Of a stretch of 64,000 nucleotides of DNA, positions 32,851 to 44,285 are shown piece after piece. The DNA comes from Canna indica (taxonomy: Eukaryota; Streptophyta; Magnoliopsida; Zingiberales; Cannaceae), in contig CP136890.1 in assembly GCA_034359265.1 (NCBI GenBank), positions 40,894,501 to 40,958,500 of the forward strand, read 5' to 3'. Both the position numbers and the translations under genes were made by a program. The notes under the pieces are model-generated. The model was given only the letters and a program-made list of their open reading frames with translations, had not been told where the DNA came from and did not search any database. How positions within the stretch are numbered: position 1 is the stretch's first letter; each line of letters begins with the position of its first letter.

Positions 32851-33021
32851 CTATATATACAGACACAATACGCCTCAGGTAACCTAGCATCTATTTTTTA
32901 TTATCTCCACGTCGATCACATCCTGACTTGAGCGTTAGAGCGTCTTATGCAGGTCCCCCTACTGGAGTTACAACTAACCAGGAGACGCAACATCCCGATT
33001 CCCGATATTCAGGCAGGAACA
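32851..33021 (+). repeat. Tat-type Gypsy LTR, right part
   Basis: Continues the LTR after CACTA 1: CTATATATACAGACAC (TATA box), CCTGACTTGAGCGTTAGAGCG as in the copy at 48160-48210, and end AGGCAGGAACA (33011-33021). No PBS or interior follows, so the element is truncated at its LTR. Confidence 0.7.
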
Positions 33022-33251
33022 TTTAGTGTATTATTTTCATAAAAAATATGATGTTGGTAATGTTCTCATTTACTTGAAAATTGAGTAAATTTTGATTTGA
33101 TTTAAACATTTGGTATCACAAACATTGGTAATTTTCATTTGGCATCATGGCACTTATTGCTTTTTAAATTTGAAATTTAAGCGCGTTTTTGATACTTTGA
33201 AAGTTTCATAAAAACAAATAAGATTTTGAAAAATTGAGACATCATGAATTC
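33022..33251. other. AT-rich spacer, nothing recognised
   Basis: Short direct repeats such as CATTTGGTATCA and CATTTGGCATCA, otherwise AT-rich. No gene or boundary supported. Confidence 0.3.
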
Positions 33252-33833
33252 AACTTAGGTTATGATGTTGGCTTTGTTGATGATAACAAACGTACTAATA
33301 TTAATTTCATTAACAAATAGTTTCAAGTTTGAAGTTGATAAGCATGGAATATATGCGATTGGAAATGACAAATTCAAAGAAGAAGTTACTATACACTGCT
33401 TGGATGATAAATTAGGTTGGCATACTTGGGAGAGACATACTTGGGAGAGACGTGTTCAGGTGGGGATAACTCGTATCCACTCAGTTGGGGAGTATATTCA
33501 CCCAGTAGAGAAGTATATCCACCCAATTCGATTTTATATCCACCAAGTTGGAAAGTATATACACCCCGTTCGAATCCATCATATTCACCCAGTTCAATTC
33601 CATATCCATCCAGTTTACAGAGTATATCCGCCCAGATTCGATGTATATCCAACCAGTATTGCTTCATGTCCACTCTGTTTACTATTATGTCATATTGTGA
33701 TGCAGAGTTATTTTTTTTATGATAAATTCATCCAATATTAATTCATACATCCAATATTAATTCATACACCTACTGATGACTGATATACGTGATGAGAAAA
33801 TAGATTCTCCTAGTCGGTGGCATATCCATCTAG
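33252..33833 (+). repeat. Sirevirus-like LTR U3 fragment with degenerate tandem repeat
   Basis: 33266-33310 (GTTGGCTTTGTTGATGATAACAAAC...ACTAATAT) matches, in plus orientation, the U3 start shared by gag-only elements 1-3 (GGTTTTGATGATAACAAA...ACTAATGTTTCATT). 33475-33660 is an imperfect array of TATATCCACCCAGTT-like units (~30 bp). No TATA or right end is visible. Confidence 0.45.
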
Positions 33834-34950
33834 TGTAATTCCAAGTACGCATGGTATTCACTCTCATGCGCAAGTCTAGAAATAAATGCTGATATTTATT
33901 TACTATAGGCTGGAATTTAATTATAGCACTGTCCTAAATTCTAATTGCTGTAAATAAAAATTACATACGTTGCAGTTAACCTCTAGGTAGTCATTCCTAG
34001 AGCTAGATCTATAATATTCATTACACACCAAGGATAATAAATCGTAGTGACATATGTGACATGTAGGACATGGCAACACCCTAATTTACCCTCCTAGTAG
34101 ATGACGATGAATAGAGGAAATAAAATCCTTAACTTCAAACCTAGAGACATCATAGTAGGAATACGACATTTTGTGCTACAAATATATGTGTGTGATGTGT
34201 GATGCGTATTGAGATTGTACGACTGGTCGAGGCCGATTATTGCACATATGACTGGTCGAGGTCGAAGAATGTGCGTGGTTATCCGACTGGTCGAGGTCGA
34301 GATTAACCCATGATCATCCGGCAGGTCGAGGTTGAGATTTGATCACATTGATGCAGTTGGTCGAGGTCGCTCTTGATTCATGATGCACGACTGGTCGAGG
34401 CCGAATTATTATTATGTGATATAGGCTGTTGGGGCCAAGTGTATATCATGCGATAGGCCAGTCATGGCCGAACTGTTGTGCTCTTGCAGGTTGGCCGATT
34501 GACCATGCTTGGTATAAAATCCCTAACAAAATATCTATACTGCTTACGATTGACTATATACAGGAATTTTGGAGATGGTTCGATAGAACCACTCACTGAG
34601 TTCCTTTTGGACTCATGGTTGTTTGATTTTGTTTTGTAGAGCTTGACTAGTGAGGTAGGGCTAGTGGACGAGGCGCAGCTAAAGGAGCAAACAACACTGA
34701 TGATCTCGTAGCAGACTAGTTTAGGGAGTCATAGTTGAGTTGATGGTCTTTTTCCTTCATGCATAGGGTTCTTTGTTGAGTTGCTGGAGTCTGTAATCAT
34801 TTGATTAATACATTTTTATTATATAGCATCTGCTCAGTTTATTGCATTTATTCCACATTTTTTAGTTTGTGTAGTAGTATGCATGATGTTAGGCTTCGAG
34901 GTAATACGCACACCTTGGCTGGTCATGTGACCCTGAGTTGGGGTGTGACA
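33834..34950 (+). repeat. Tekay-like solo LTR (start uncertain)
   Basis: The right part aligns with the Tekay LTR: ACCACTCACTGAGT...GTTTTGTAG|AGCTTGACTAGTGA and the end CTGAGTTGGGGTGTGACA. A plausible start is TGTAATTCC at 33834, preceded by CTAG; CTAG also follows the right end. There is no PBS or polypurine tract on either side. It contains a ~35-bp minisatellite (34225-34400). Confidence 0.6.
34225..34400 (+). repeat. ~35-bp minisatellite in solo LTR
   Basis: GGTCGAGG recurs at 34225, 34254, 34289, 34324, 34359 and 34393, usually preceded by GACT; spacings 29, 35, 35, 35 and 34. Sequence between the cores is variable. Confidence 0.75.
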
Positions 34951-35123
34951 CTAGCCAAGTACCCTAGGGCCGACCTACCTCTCTCACCCGAGTGCCCTAA
35001 GGGCAAGGAGGGTTCGACCCCTTGGGTGTCCTTAGGATATATTGGCCCTTCGGAATGTCAAATTAGGGTCCTAATGTCTCTAGGTGTCCCTAGGATCCTT
35101 AATTCTTAAGTTTAGGTTCCTAC
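34951..35123 (-). other. Flank split by gag-only element 3
   Basis: CCTAGG-rich sequence whose other half should begin at 43017. It may be part of the minus-strand Tekay LTR found there. Ends with CCTAC, the left copy of element 3's target duplication. Confidence 0.4.
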
Positions 35124-36759
35124 TGTTGGTGAAATGGTCACACTAGAGGGGGGTGAATAGTGTGTTAACTAAATCTATTTATCTAAATTCAATTTTAAAT
35201 ATTTCTTAGATTACTTAGGCAATTTACGATTGAATGACTTAATGCGGAAGCGATCAATAATAAAGTAATAAGAAACACAAGATAAACAATGCTAACACAA
35301 TTATTTATAGTGGTTCGACCCCAATGCCTACTCCACTACCTAATCACCCCGCTTAGGAATTTCAAACTAAACTTTACTAGATTAATCTTGTTTACCTTAC
35401 AACGAGGACTTTGACCCGAAGAGTCTCACTCTCAACCTAAGGCACTTCCACACCCAAAGTCCCCGCCTTCTTAACGAGAGCACTCTTCCACCTCAACCAT
35501 ATAAGGGATAACTCAACTAATCCTAATAAACTATGTTTACACTGGTGGAATTAAGCCTCAAACACAAAAACAACTACTCAATTGCAAGACCTAACAACCT
35601 AGGTCTTTAAAAGCTCAAATACACTGAAATAAATCACAAAAATACACAAATAATGGAGCAAATAAATAATACAATAAATATTTAGCTCCAAACACGAACC
35701 ATAGTTCCTCTTAATGTCTCAATGATGAATCGTTCAAAACTTGAAAGCAACATGAAGGATGTATCATGGAAACTAGGGTTATCAAAGGGATGGCTCGAGA
35801 AATGCTTTGAGAATGATCAAAAATGGCTCAATAGAATCATATGTCATAGAGGAAAGACTCCCATGTCTTGGTATTTATAAGCCATGAAGAGTTGTCATGA
35901 AACACCCAACTCAACGGCTAGGAAACTAGTCGTTACTGCCGTCTGATCGCAGGTCCGGTCGATCGTTGGTCGACCGACCGAACGACCGAAGGCATACTGT
36001 AGCTTTCTGGCACACTTCGATCGACCAACTTGCCTACTGCCAAGTTTTGGCAACATTCGATCGACCGACTGGTCGACCGAAACTGGGCAGACTGCTTGGT
36101 TTGGCTCGTTTATGGGTTCTGTCTTCACTAAGTCTACTTATATAACATTTAATAACTTTAAAATATAAATATTATATAAGGATTACCCACCATTTGGATT
36201 CAATAAAAATATTTAAAAAATCAAAATCCTTAAGAATCAAAATCTAACTTTTGGGGTCTAGTACAAATTTCCAAAAAATAAAAATTTCTAATCTCCCGGG
36301 TCAAATATGGGTATGCTAAAGGCTTCCAAAAATTCCTTTAAAATACATCATTATCTAGTTTTTACCAAGGAACAATTATCGGCATTTTTTGTGTCAAGAA
36401 AATGTCTAGGTCATATAGCCCTCCAAGGAGCTCCCTAGGGTTAGTAAATTCCAAGGCCATTTTTTATTTTCCGGTTTTTCATATTTTGTGGTTCGGATTT
36501 GGTTTTTGGGTTCTTATGCATCATCATGAGGATTTACAACACATTCTAGACACCCTAAACCTAAACTCTATCTACCCGAAGAATCTCGAGCGTCGACGAG
36601 CGTCCTTGCTGATTTCTCGGATTTCTCCGATTTTTTTGATCGCATTCGTCGTACGCTATTCGACTTGGAACCTGAAAGATTTCTCAATGAAACATTAGTT
36701 TCATGTTTGTTATCATCAAAATCGAGATTAAGACCAAGGTAGAAAACCTTAGGCCAATA
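35124..36759 (-). repeat. 3' LTR of gag-only element 3
   Basis: 1636 bp, ends TGTTGG and CCAATA (one change). TATA at 35872-35879; palindrome cluster 35945-36085. Gives the empty site for the MITE in the 5' LTR (AATACAATAAATATTTAGC near 35668). Confidence 0.87.
35872..35879 (-). promoter_or_regulatory. TATA box of element 3 3' LTR
   Basis: Minus strand TTATAAATACC; the twin in the 5' LTR is at 42137-42144. Confidence 0.65.
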
Positions 36760-36950
36760 ATCTCTCCATTTTTGATGATGACAAACATTCTTAAGAAAAT
36801 ATATCATTCAAGCACAAATGATATCAAACATGGGATTTCTCCCCTATCAGCATGCATATCTTCATAATGAAACTCCACATATCTATATGCATGATTTTCT
36901 TATATTTTCTTCCATTTTACCTATATTTTTCTCCCCCTTTTGACATCAAT
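36760..36950 (-). promoter_or_regulatory. Repeated polypurine tracts before the 3' LTR
   Basis: Minus-strand purine runs next to the LTR (36760-36775, AAAATGGAGAGATT, mutated), at about 36838-36845 (GGGGAGAAATC) and at about 36930-36942 (AAAAGGGGGAGAAA). The third is followed inward by TTGATTGATGTC, as in elements 1 and 2. Sireviruses are known for multiple polypurine tracts. Confidence 0.6.
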
Positions 36951-39266
36951 CAAAAAGGGCAAGAAAAGTCAACCAATAGTCAAAGTTGAGACTCTAAAAC
37001 TATTTTTCATGAAACATGTAAATCTCAACTAAAGGGATGAAAAATCAAATATCTAATATGAGACTAAATCATACATGATAGCATTAGATGATAAATACAT
37101 TCCAAGTCTAGAAATCATGTATATACTTAAGTATTGATATTTTCGTGTATCGATAAGATTTTTTTCATGACATTTTTAGATTTCATTCAAACTTTCCAAA
37201 TACCAAGATATGTTCATTTAAAGCATGTATATCAAGTTTGAGATGAAACTAATGTCATTTGATCAAAATTTTAACTTAGCACGACTTCATTCGAAATAAG
37301 CATGAAAACATGAAAATGGCTAAGTATCAAATTTTGCTATCTACTCATGTTTTATCAAACTAAGGCACATAGACATCTAACATGAGTGAGTCTAAGTATA
37401 TGAGTCAAGTTTGAGCTGAAAATGAGGTTTCTAAGTCACTTTGTTGACTTCGGTCAAAGTACACTTTTAGTTTACAGAAATCAAACTTTTTAATTCTTAT
37501 AAAATCATATTCTTAACGAATTTTTTTGAAACTTTAACTAGACAAACTAGATTTTTTAAGAAATCTACAGGTTCAAGAATTAGTCCAAAATCAGTTTTCT
37601 ATAAATTCATAAAATTCCTGAAAGTCCAGGGGCATTTCCGTAAATTTCAAGTATTTTTTCAAAAGTTGTCAATTTTGCTTAAAACTTTCCAGACATCACT
37701 GAATGATCATTTAAGATGCTTGTGTCATGTTTGAGCTCAAAATTAATTGCCTAAGTTTATTTTTCATCCTATATTGATTTCAATGAAAAAATGAATATTT
37801 CTAGCTATCATTCAAGTTATCAAAATCATTCGTAGAAATGATTTTACTCAAGCAATGGTGTGAATGATATTAGAAATATAATCAAAATGGTATACACAAA
37901 CTTTCATTTGAAGTTTCCGACGAAAAAATCAAAGTATCGGAAAAATTGATATTTCAAGAATGTGATACTTTGCATTTCTGGAATTCAACTTCAAAATTCC
38001 ATTATAAATCCGATTCTTGATGAGAATTTCTGAAATTTTTACTGAAGAAACTAGATTTTTTAATGAAGTTGTAGTTTTAAGAATTAATTAAAAATGATTT
38101 TTCTACATTTTTGTAGAAATAACTGAAAATACTAAATTTTAATGGTATTTTCGTAATTTTCAGTTATTTTCAAAAAGTGCTCAGTTTTCATTCAAACTTT
38201 TATGACACCATATAATGGTCATGTAAAGAGTGTATGTCAAGTTTGGAATAAAAATTACGTCCTTAAGTCAAGATAACAACCTAGCATGATTTTATTCAAA
38301 ATTGAATTAGTTATCATGTAACTTGTTAAGTGTCAACTTTATCATTTACTCATGGTTTTTCAAATTTAAACTTATGGACTCCTAACATGAGTAAATCTAA
38401 ATATGTTCCTCAAATATGGATTGAAGATGAGACCTTAAGTTAATTTGTTGACTTAGGGTCAACTTGGTTCAAAAGAGATTATCATGAAATGGCTTCTTTG
38501 TCGTTTTATCCATATCCATATGAATTTCTCATACTAAATGCATGCAAATATGTCATACCTATTCCTAAAAATATTTAAGAAGTTTGAACTTAAAATGAAG
38601 TGGCCAAGTCGATTTGTTGACTTGGGTCAAACTTTTCCAAGTTTAAGTCCCCTAAAGTGATCTAGTTATCACATTGTTCATCTACACATGAATTTTCAAG
38701 TTTAAATGCCTAGAATCATGTGATATGTGTATCTAAACATGTTTATCAACTACTAACTCAAAATGTGATCTCTAATATGAATTTCAACCTAGAGCAAGTT
38801 TCATTCAATCAAGATATCATGAAATTGCCTAAGTTATCAAAATTTTACCTACTCATGGAATTTCATATATTTATCATGCAAAACCAATCATGAGAATAGA
38901 GACGTCATTATAGCACTCAAGAAAGTTTGAAAAATAAGATCTCCAACCCTTCCTATTGGTTGAAAATCGAAAGGCCACAATGAGCCTATGGTTTAGAATC
39001 GCAAGGTTGCATGATCCCGTTATAGGCTACATAGGTCTCCGAAGAGATCGAAAATAAAAAATAAAAAATGTTTTTGAAAGCATATCATGAGCGAAAAATA
39101 ATCAATCTAAGCAAGTATCATGAACTCTAACTATTAATGGATCAATTGAAGTTAAGAGATGATACCAAACCTTTTAGATGCCAACTTTCATTTCCAAAGG
39201 CATCTAGGTGAAAAACTTGAAAAACATGTAAGGATCTTTCATTCAATTCTTGGCCAACTCTTTCTC
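36951..39266 (-). repeat. Interior of element 3: degenerate ~170-bp repeats
   Basis: No coding frame. The GTTTGA anchor of the module falls near 37237, 37410, 37730, 38242, 38415, 38583 and 38751: spacings 173, 320, 512, 173, 168 and 168. This copy has more modules than elements 1 or 2. Confidence 0.65.
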
Positions 39267-40644
39267 TTAACCTTGTGTGGTAGCTCCCCCTACAAGAGAA
39301 CAAGAAACCTTTGATACCCAAATGACTTTGGGTCCTTGGGGGTGAGTTGGCCTAGGAATCCAAAGTGTCTTAACTACACTTGGATTTCTTTTAAATGCAC
39401 AAATATCATGGGTAGCATGGCCATATATACCACAACAAAAGAAATGTCTATGAAACTTCTTATTTTTATCATTCTTGTGACCATGAGGTCTAGATGTTGA
39501 ATACTTAGCATGATAAGTATGAGAAGAATGAGTATACAATGTATCATTTCTCTTTCTAGAAGTCTTAAAGGATGGAATTTTAGTAAATTCATTAACCTTT
39601 TTAGTCAATACTAAAACTTCACTTTTCATGTCATCCATGGATTTATATAAAGCATGCATTTGAGATTTCAACGTATAATTTTCCTTTTTGATTCTTGACT
39701 TTTCATTTTTCAAAATCTCATTCTCAATTTTGAAACCATTTTTCAAATTTTCATTTTCAAGCTTTAAGTCTTTAAGCTCAAGTTTTAATGTATCATGGCA
39801 AGAGTCAAATGAGCTAGATTTTACTTTCTCATTTTCTAATTTTAGAGCATGCATGTGTGAACTAAGTCTAGAATTCTCCTTTCTAATCTTTTTGTTTTCT
39901 TTATCCTTTTTCAAAAGCAAGACATACATATTTTTGTACTCATCCATCAATTCATCAAATTAAATCATGAGAGCTAGATAAGTTAATACTATCATTATTA
40001 TTAACATGACTAGAAGGAGATGAGTGTACCTCATTGTTATCACTCATGAGGCATTCTTTTGAGATGGCTTCATAGTCATGGCAAGAGGATGCTTCACTTG
40101 AGTGGAATGAGGATGTGGAAGCATTCGACCTCTTCTTTGCCTTGTTCTTCATGGTAGGGCAGTTCTTCTTCACATGCCTCTTTTCTTTGCACACATGACA
40201 AATCACATTCATTTTCCGATTTTTAGTGCTCCTATGACTAGAGGCACTATGGGCTTCAAAAACCATATTAGTATTGGGTGGATGACAATTGTCATCACTC
40301 CCCTCATCAAACGTATTGAGCTCTTTGGTTTTTGCATAATTATAAAGCATGTTTAAGGTAGCCCAAATATCGAATGCAGAAGTACAATGCATGATCTTTT
40401 CAAATACATTATTTTCCAAAGAACAACATATGCAATTTGTTGCTTTAGTATTTAATTCAAACATATCAATTTGTTCTTGAGTCCATGCATTCATGTCTTT
40501 CTTAGGTTCAATATATTTAATTTTTACCATGTTAAAAATACCTAAACCTTGAGTCTTTAAGAAGGTGTACATCCTAGATTTCCAAATACCAAAGTTTGAT
40601 TCATCAAACCTAGGTGGTACAGACTCTACACACTCTAGTGCCAT
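39267..40644 (-). pseudogene. gag: gag, element 3, nearly intact
   Basis: ATG at 40644 (MALECVESVPP). N-terminal Copia Gag core (FDESNFGIWKSRMYTFLKTQ; FDIWATLNMLYNYAKT). First zinc knuckle CHVCKEKRHVKKNC (C-X2-C-X4-H-X4-C, about residue 150). Ser/Asn-rich linker. A 2-base deletion at about 39955 moves the frame, after which the protein is open to 39267: a long Lys/Glu/Leu coiled coil (about 230-340), then a second knuckle CFCCGIYGHATHDIC with one extra residue before the last Cys, ending SCSLVGGATTQG. About 459 codons if the deletion is ignored. The coiled coil could support multimerisation (inference). Confidence 0.85.
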
Positions 40645-40699
40645 TTTCCGGATCGAAGCAAAGTGCAGAAGAGACGGTGAAATCTCAAGCTACGGACTT

Positions 40700-40711
40700 G
40701 CTCTGATACCA
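40700..40711 (-). promoter_or_regulatory. Primer binding site, initiator tRNA-Met
   Basis: Minus strand TGGTATCAGAGC (complement of GCTCTGATACCA), two bases inside the 5' LTR. Confidence 0.85.
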
Positions 40712-41262
40712 ATTATTGGTGAAATGACCACACTAGAGGGGGGTGAATAGTGTGTTAACTAAATATATTTGCCTAAATTCAATTTTAGACGTTTCTTAGA
40801 TTACTTAGGCAATTTATGATTGAATGACTAAATGCGAAAGCGATAAATAATAAAGCAATAAGAAACGCAAGATAAAAATGCTAACACAATTATTTATAGT
40901 GGTTCGGCCCCAATGTCTACTCTACTACCAAAGCACACCGCTTAGGATTTCCAAACTAAATTTTACTAGATTAATCTTGTTTCCCTTACAATGAGGACTT
41001 TGCCCCGAAGAGTCTCACTCTCAACCTAAGGTACTTTCACACCCAGAAGTCTCCGTCTTCTTACCGAGAGCACTCTTTCACCTCAACCCTAAGGGACAAC
41101 TCAACTAATCCTAGTAAACTATGTTTACACTGGTGGAATTAAGTCTCAAACACAAAGGCAACCACCCAATTTCAAGACCTAACAACCTAGGTCTTTACAA
41201 GCTCAAATACACTGAAATAAATCATAAAAATACACAAATAATAGAGCAAATAAATAATACAA

Positions 41263-41942
41263 TAAGGGCATGTTTGGTACCCTATATAAGCCTCATGTAT
41301 AGTAATGTTTGGGAAGGGTATTAACTAATACATGCACTAAAATAATACCTCATAAGTTATCGTAAGGTGTATTAATAATATACTCTTGAAACTCTTCATT
41401 AGCCTACACTAGAACTTTCAATATTTTGGATACTCATTTTACCTCCGACCAATTTTAATTTATGAAATATTTTTAATGATAAAATATATTATATAATTTT
41501 TATATTATATTATATTACATTATATAATATATAATATTATATAATTATATTATATTACATTATATTATATTATATTATATTATATTATATTATATTATAT
41601 TATATTATATTATATTATATTATATTATATTATATTATATTATATTATATTATATTATATTATATTATATTATATTATATTATATTATATTATATTATAT
41701 TATATTTTATATATTATATTATATTATACTTTATATATTATATTATATTATATTATAAATTACATTGTATTATATTATATTATACAGGTTAGTCAATATA
41801 AACTAGTACTATACAGGCTAGTACATGTGTGCACCAAACACTGTATAATAATAGTACAATACAGGCCAGTACTATACAGGCTAGTCAATACAGACTAATA
41901 CTATACAGGCTAGTACTATACGATGTACCAAACGAGCCCTAA
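41263..41942. mobile_element. Harbinger/Tourist-type MITE with (ATATT)n core
   Basis: Element 41266-41939: left end GGGCATGTTTGGTAC, right end GTACCAAACGAGCCC (inverted), TAA target duplication on both sides. The interior holds a long ATATT pentanucleotide array (about 41500-41790) and diverged ~18-bp units of CTATACAGGCTAGTA (41780-41920). No coding capacity. Confidence 0.88.
41500..41790. repeat. (ATATT)n microsatellite
   Basis: Near-perfect five-base repeat, almost uninterrupted from 41550 to 41705; lies inside the Harbinger MITE. Confidence 0.95.
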
Positions 41943-43016
41943 ATACTTAGTTCCAAACACGAGTCCTAGTTCCTCTTGATGCCTCAATGATGAATCGTTC
42001 AAAGCTTGAAGGCAAGATCAAGGATGTATCATGGAAACTAGGGTTATCAAATAGATGGCTCAAGAAATGCTTTGAGAATTATCAAGAATGGCTCAATAGA
42101 ATCATAGATCATAGAGGAAAGACTCCCATGGCTTGGTATTTATAAGCCATGAAGAGTTGGCATAAAACACCCAACTCAACGGCTAGGAAACTAGTTGTTT
42201 TCGTCGTCCGGTCACAGGTCCGATCGATCATCGATCGACCGACCGAGCGATCGAAGGCATACTGCCGCTTTTTGGCACACTTCAGTCAACCGACTTGCCT
42301 ACTTTCGGGTTTTGGCAATATTCGGTTGATCGATTGGTCGACCGAAACTACGCAAACTGCTTGGTTTGGCTCGTTTATGGGTTTCATCTTCACTAAGTCT
42401 ACTTATACAATATTTAATAACTTTAAAATATAAATGTTATATAAAGATTACCCCATTTGGATTCAATAAAAATATCTAAAAAATCAAAATTCTTAATAAT
42501 CAAAATCTAACTTTTGGGGTCTAGTACAAATTTTCGAAAAATGGAAATTTTCTAATCTCCTCGATCAAATATGGGTATGCTAAATGCTTCCAAAAATTCC
42601 TTTAAAATACCTTGTTATCTACTTTTTACCCAAGGAATAATTACCGGTATTTTTTCTGTCAAGAAAATATCTAGGTCATATAGCCCTCCAAGGAGCTCCC
42701 TAGGGTTAGTGAATTCCAGGGCCATTTTCTATTTTTCATATTTTGTGGTTCGGATTTGGTTTTTGTGTTCTTATGCATCATCATGAGGATTTACAACATA
42801 TTCTAGACACCCTAAATCTAAACTCTATCTTCCTGAAGAATCCCGAGCGTCGACGAGGGTCCTTGTTGATTTCTTCGATTTCTCTGATTTTTTTGATCGC
42901 GGATGTCGTGCGCTAACCGAGTTGGAACCTGAAAGATTTCTCAATAAAACATTAGTTCCATGGTTGTTATCATCAAAACTGAGATTAAGACCTAGGTAGT
43001 AAACCTTAATCCGACA

Positions 43017-43589
43017 CCTAAAATGTTTATACTCTTTGGAATTAATTCAACATACCCTAAAGTAAAATCCCTAGGTGTGAAAAATATATTTAGAACCCCA
43101 AAATCCAACCTTGTAATGGTCGGCCACCCTAGGGTTCCTAAAGAACCCTAAAGGGTGGGGTGGCATACCCTAAAACTCCCCCAAAACATCTTCTTCCCTC
43201 AAGATATCAAACAAACATCAAGAAGCTTCAACAACCATCAAGAAACCCACAAGAATTCATCAAGAATTTGAGGAAAAGAGGGTCGGCACAGCAATGGTAG
43301 GGGCAGCCAAATCGCCCAAAAATCGATCCGATGATATCACAACGACGACGAGAAAACCCTTAATCCAAATACACAATCCGATATGACAAAATCGAACTAA
43401 AAATCGACGAAACCCCATGACGTAGGGGCGGCAGCATGACTGATGAAAAGGGGGGAAAAAGAAGGCTAATCCACTCACCTCTTTGGAGAAAATGAAAAGG
43501 AAGAAGACGCTAAGGATCCTCCTTCAATCGGCGCTGACGAACTCGTGAAATTTCGGCTCCAACGGCTCCTACAACTCCTTGGTGTCGCC

Positions 43590-43628
<39 letters not shown>

Positions 43629-43981
43629 GTGACGTGCGACTAAACCTGTAGTCGTGCACCCCAAGGGGTATTTTATGGGCCCCCGTTGGCCCAAATTACC
43701 AAAACGCCCCCACTTACACGGCACGATTTATAAAACCCATATTTAATTTGTTCTAACTCCAATTCGAGTTTCGCTTGAACCTATAGACTCGTCTCGAGAC
43801 CCTCTATCATATTAGCATGCTAAATCATATAAATGGGGTAAATAATTTTTTCCTAATATTTTTTTCTATATTTAATGCTTACCGGATTCAATACCGCAGC
43901 TCTATGCCAATCTGCGCTAACTCGAGCCCACGTTCCCCCGCTTAAGGATAAAATATTATTATTAAGATTTTGGGCATTACA
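43017..43981 (-). repeat. Tekay-like LTR, 5' portion
   Basis: The minus strand starts TGTAATGCCC at 43981. It has a TATA-like CATAAAATACCCC (about 43663-43676), a hairpin GTGCGACTA...TAGTCGTGCAC (about 43634-43655, plus-strand reading), a CT tract (43593-43625) and the splice donor AG|GTGAGTGG (43478). These occur in the same order as in the Tekay LTR at 14620. The rest of the LTR may continue at 35123 downward beyond element 3. Confidence 0.65.
43593..43625. repeat. (CT)n microsatellite
   Basis: Uninterrupted CT dinucleotides in the leader of the Tekay-like LTR. Confidence 0.95.
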
Positions 43982-44149
43982 AATTCATCTTCAAAGACAT
44001 CAAAAGCAGCTAGGATCTTGTCAAAAGATCTAAATTGAATTTGTTTGTTAATTGATGTCATTTGTTTGTAATTTTTGTGTTGTTTATTGTGAATTAAATG
44101 TTGTTTCAAGACCTAGGGTTAAGTTTGTAGGTCTTAGGATTGAGTGGTT
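43982..44149. other. AT-rich spacer
   Basis: No feature recognised between the Tekay-like LTR start and the next LTR-like block. Confidence 0.3.
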
Positions 44150-44249
44150 AGCATAAGAACACCCTCTACAGTTAGCACACGACGAACTGGACGGCTTCAA
44201 AGTGCTAGCTCAATGGTCTCGGAACTCCTTCCGATCATGTTGAGCACAG

Positions 44250-44251
<2 letters not shown>

Positions 44252-44280
<29 letters not shown>
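44252..44280. repeat. (CT)n microsatellite
   Basis: CT dinucleotides following GAACTT. Confidence 0.95.
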
Positions 44281-44285
44281 AGGGT

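Larger units (their letters stand above)
35124..43016 (-). mobile_element. Gag-only LTR retrotransposon 3, best preserved
   Basis: 3' LTR 35124-36759, interior 36760-40713, 5' LTR 40714-43016, target duplication CCTAC/CCTAA (35119-35123, 43017-43021). Without the Harbinger MITE the element is about 7.2 kb, the same as element 1. The only coding region is gag (39267-40644), with one 2-base deletion. PBS and polypurine tracts are in place. No protease, integrase, RT or RNase H motif exists anywhere in the interior. Confidence 0.9.
40714..43016 (-). repeat. 5' LTR of gag-only element 3
   Basis: 2303 bp, of which 677 are the Harbinger MITE and its duplication. Left end TATTGG (one change from TGTTGG), right end CCGACA. 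TATA 42137-42144; palindrome cluster 42215-42345. Confidence 0.87.

Noticed and set aside
33262..33741. 159-codon ORF with repeated IHPV/YIHP peptides.
   Set aside because: Produced by the TATATCCACCCAGTT array; the opposite strand is equally open.
36951..39266. Centromeric satellite, because of the ~170-bp period.
   Set aside because: Only a few highly diverged units confined to the interior of one retrotransposon family; no head-to-tail uniform array.
39688..39963. Plus-strand ORF rich in SFF and FSF.
   Set aside because: Antisense of the Lys/Glu coiled coil of gag in element 3.
41500..41790. (ATATT)n as an origin or matrix-attachment region.
   Set aside because: It lies within a MITE and is a simple repeat; nothing else supports such a role.
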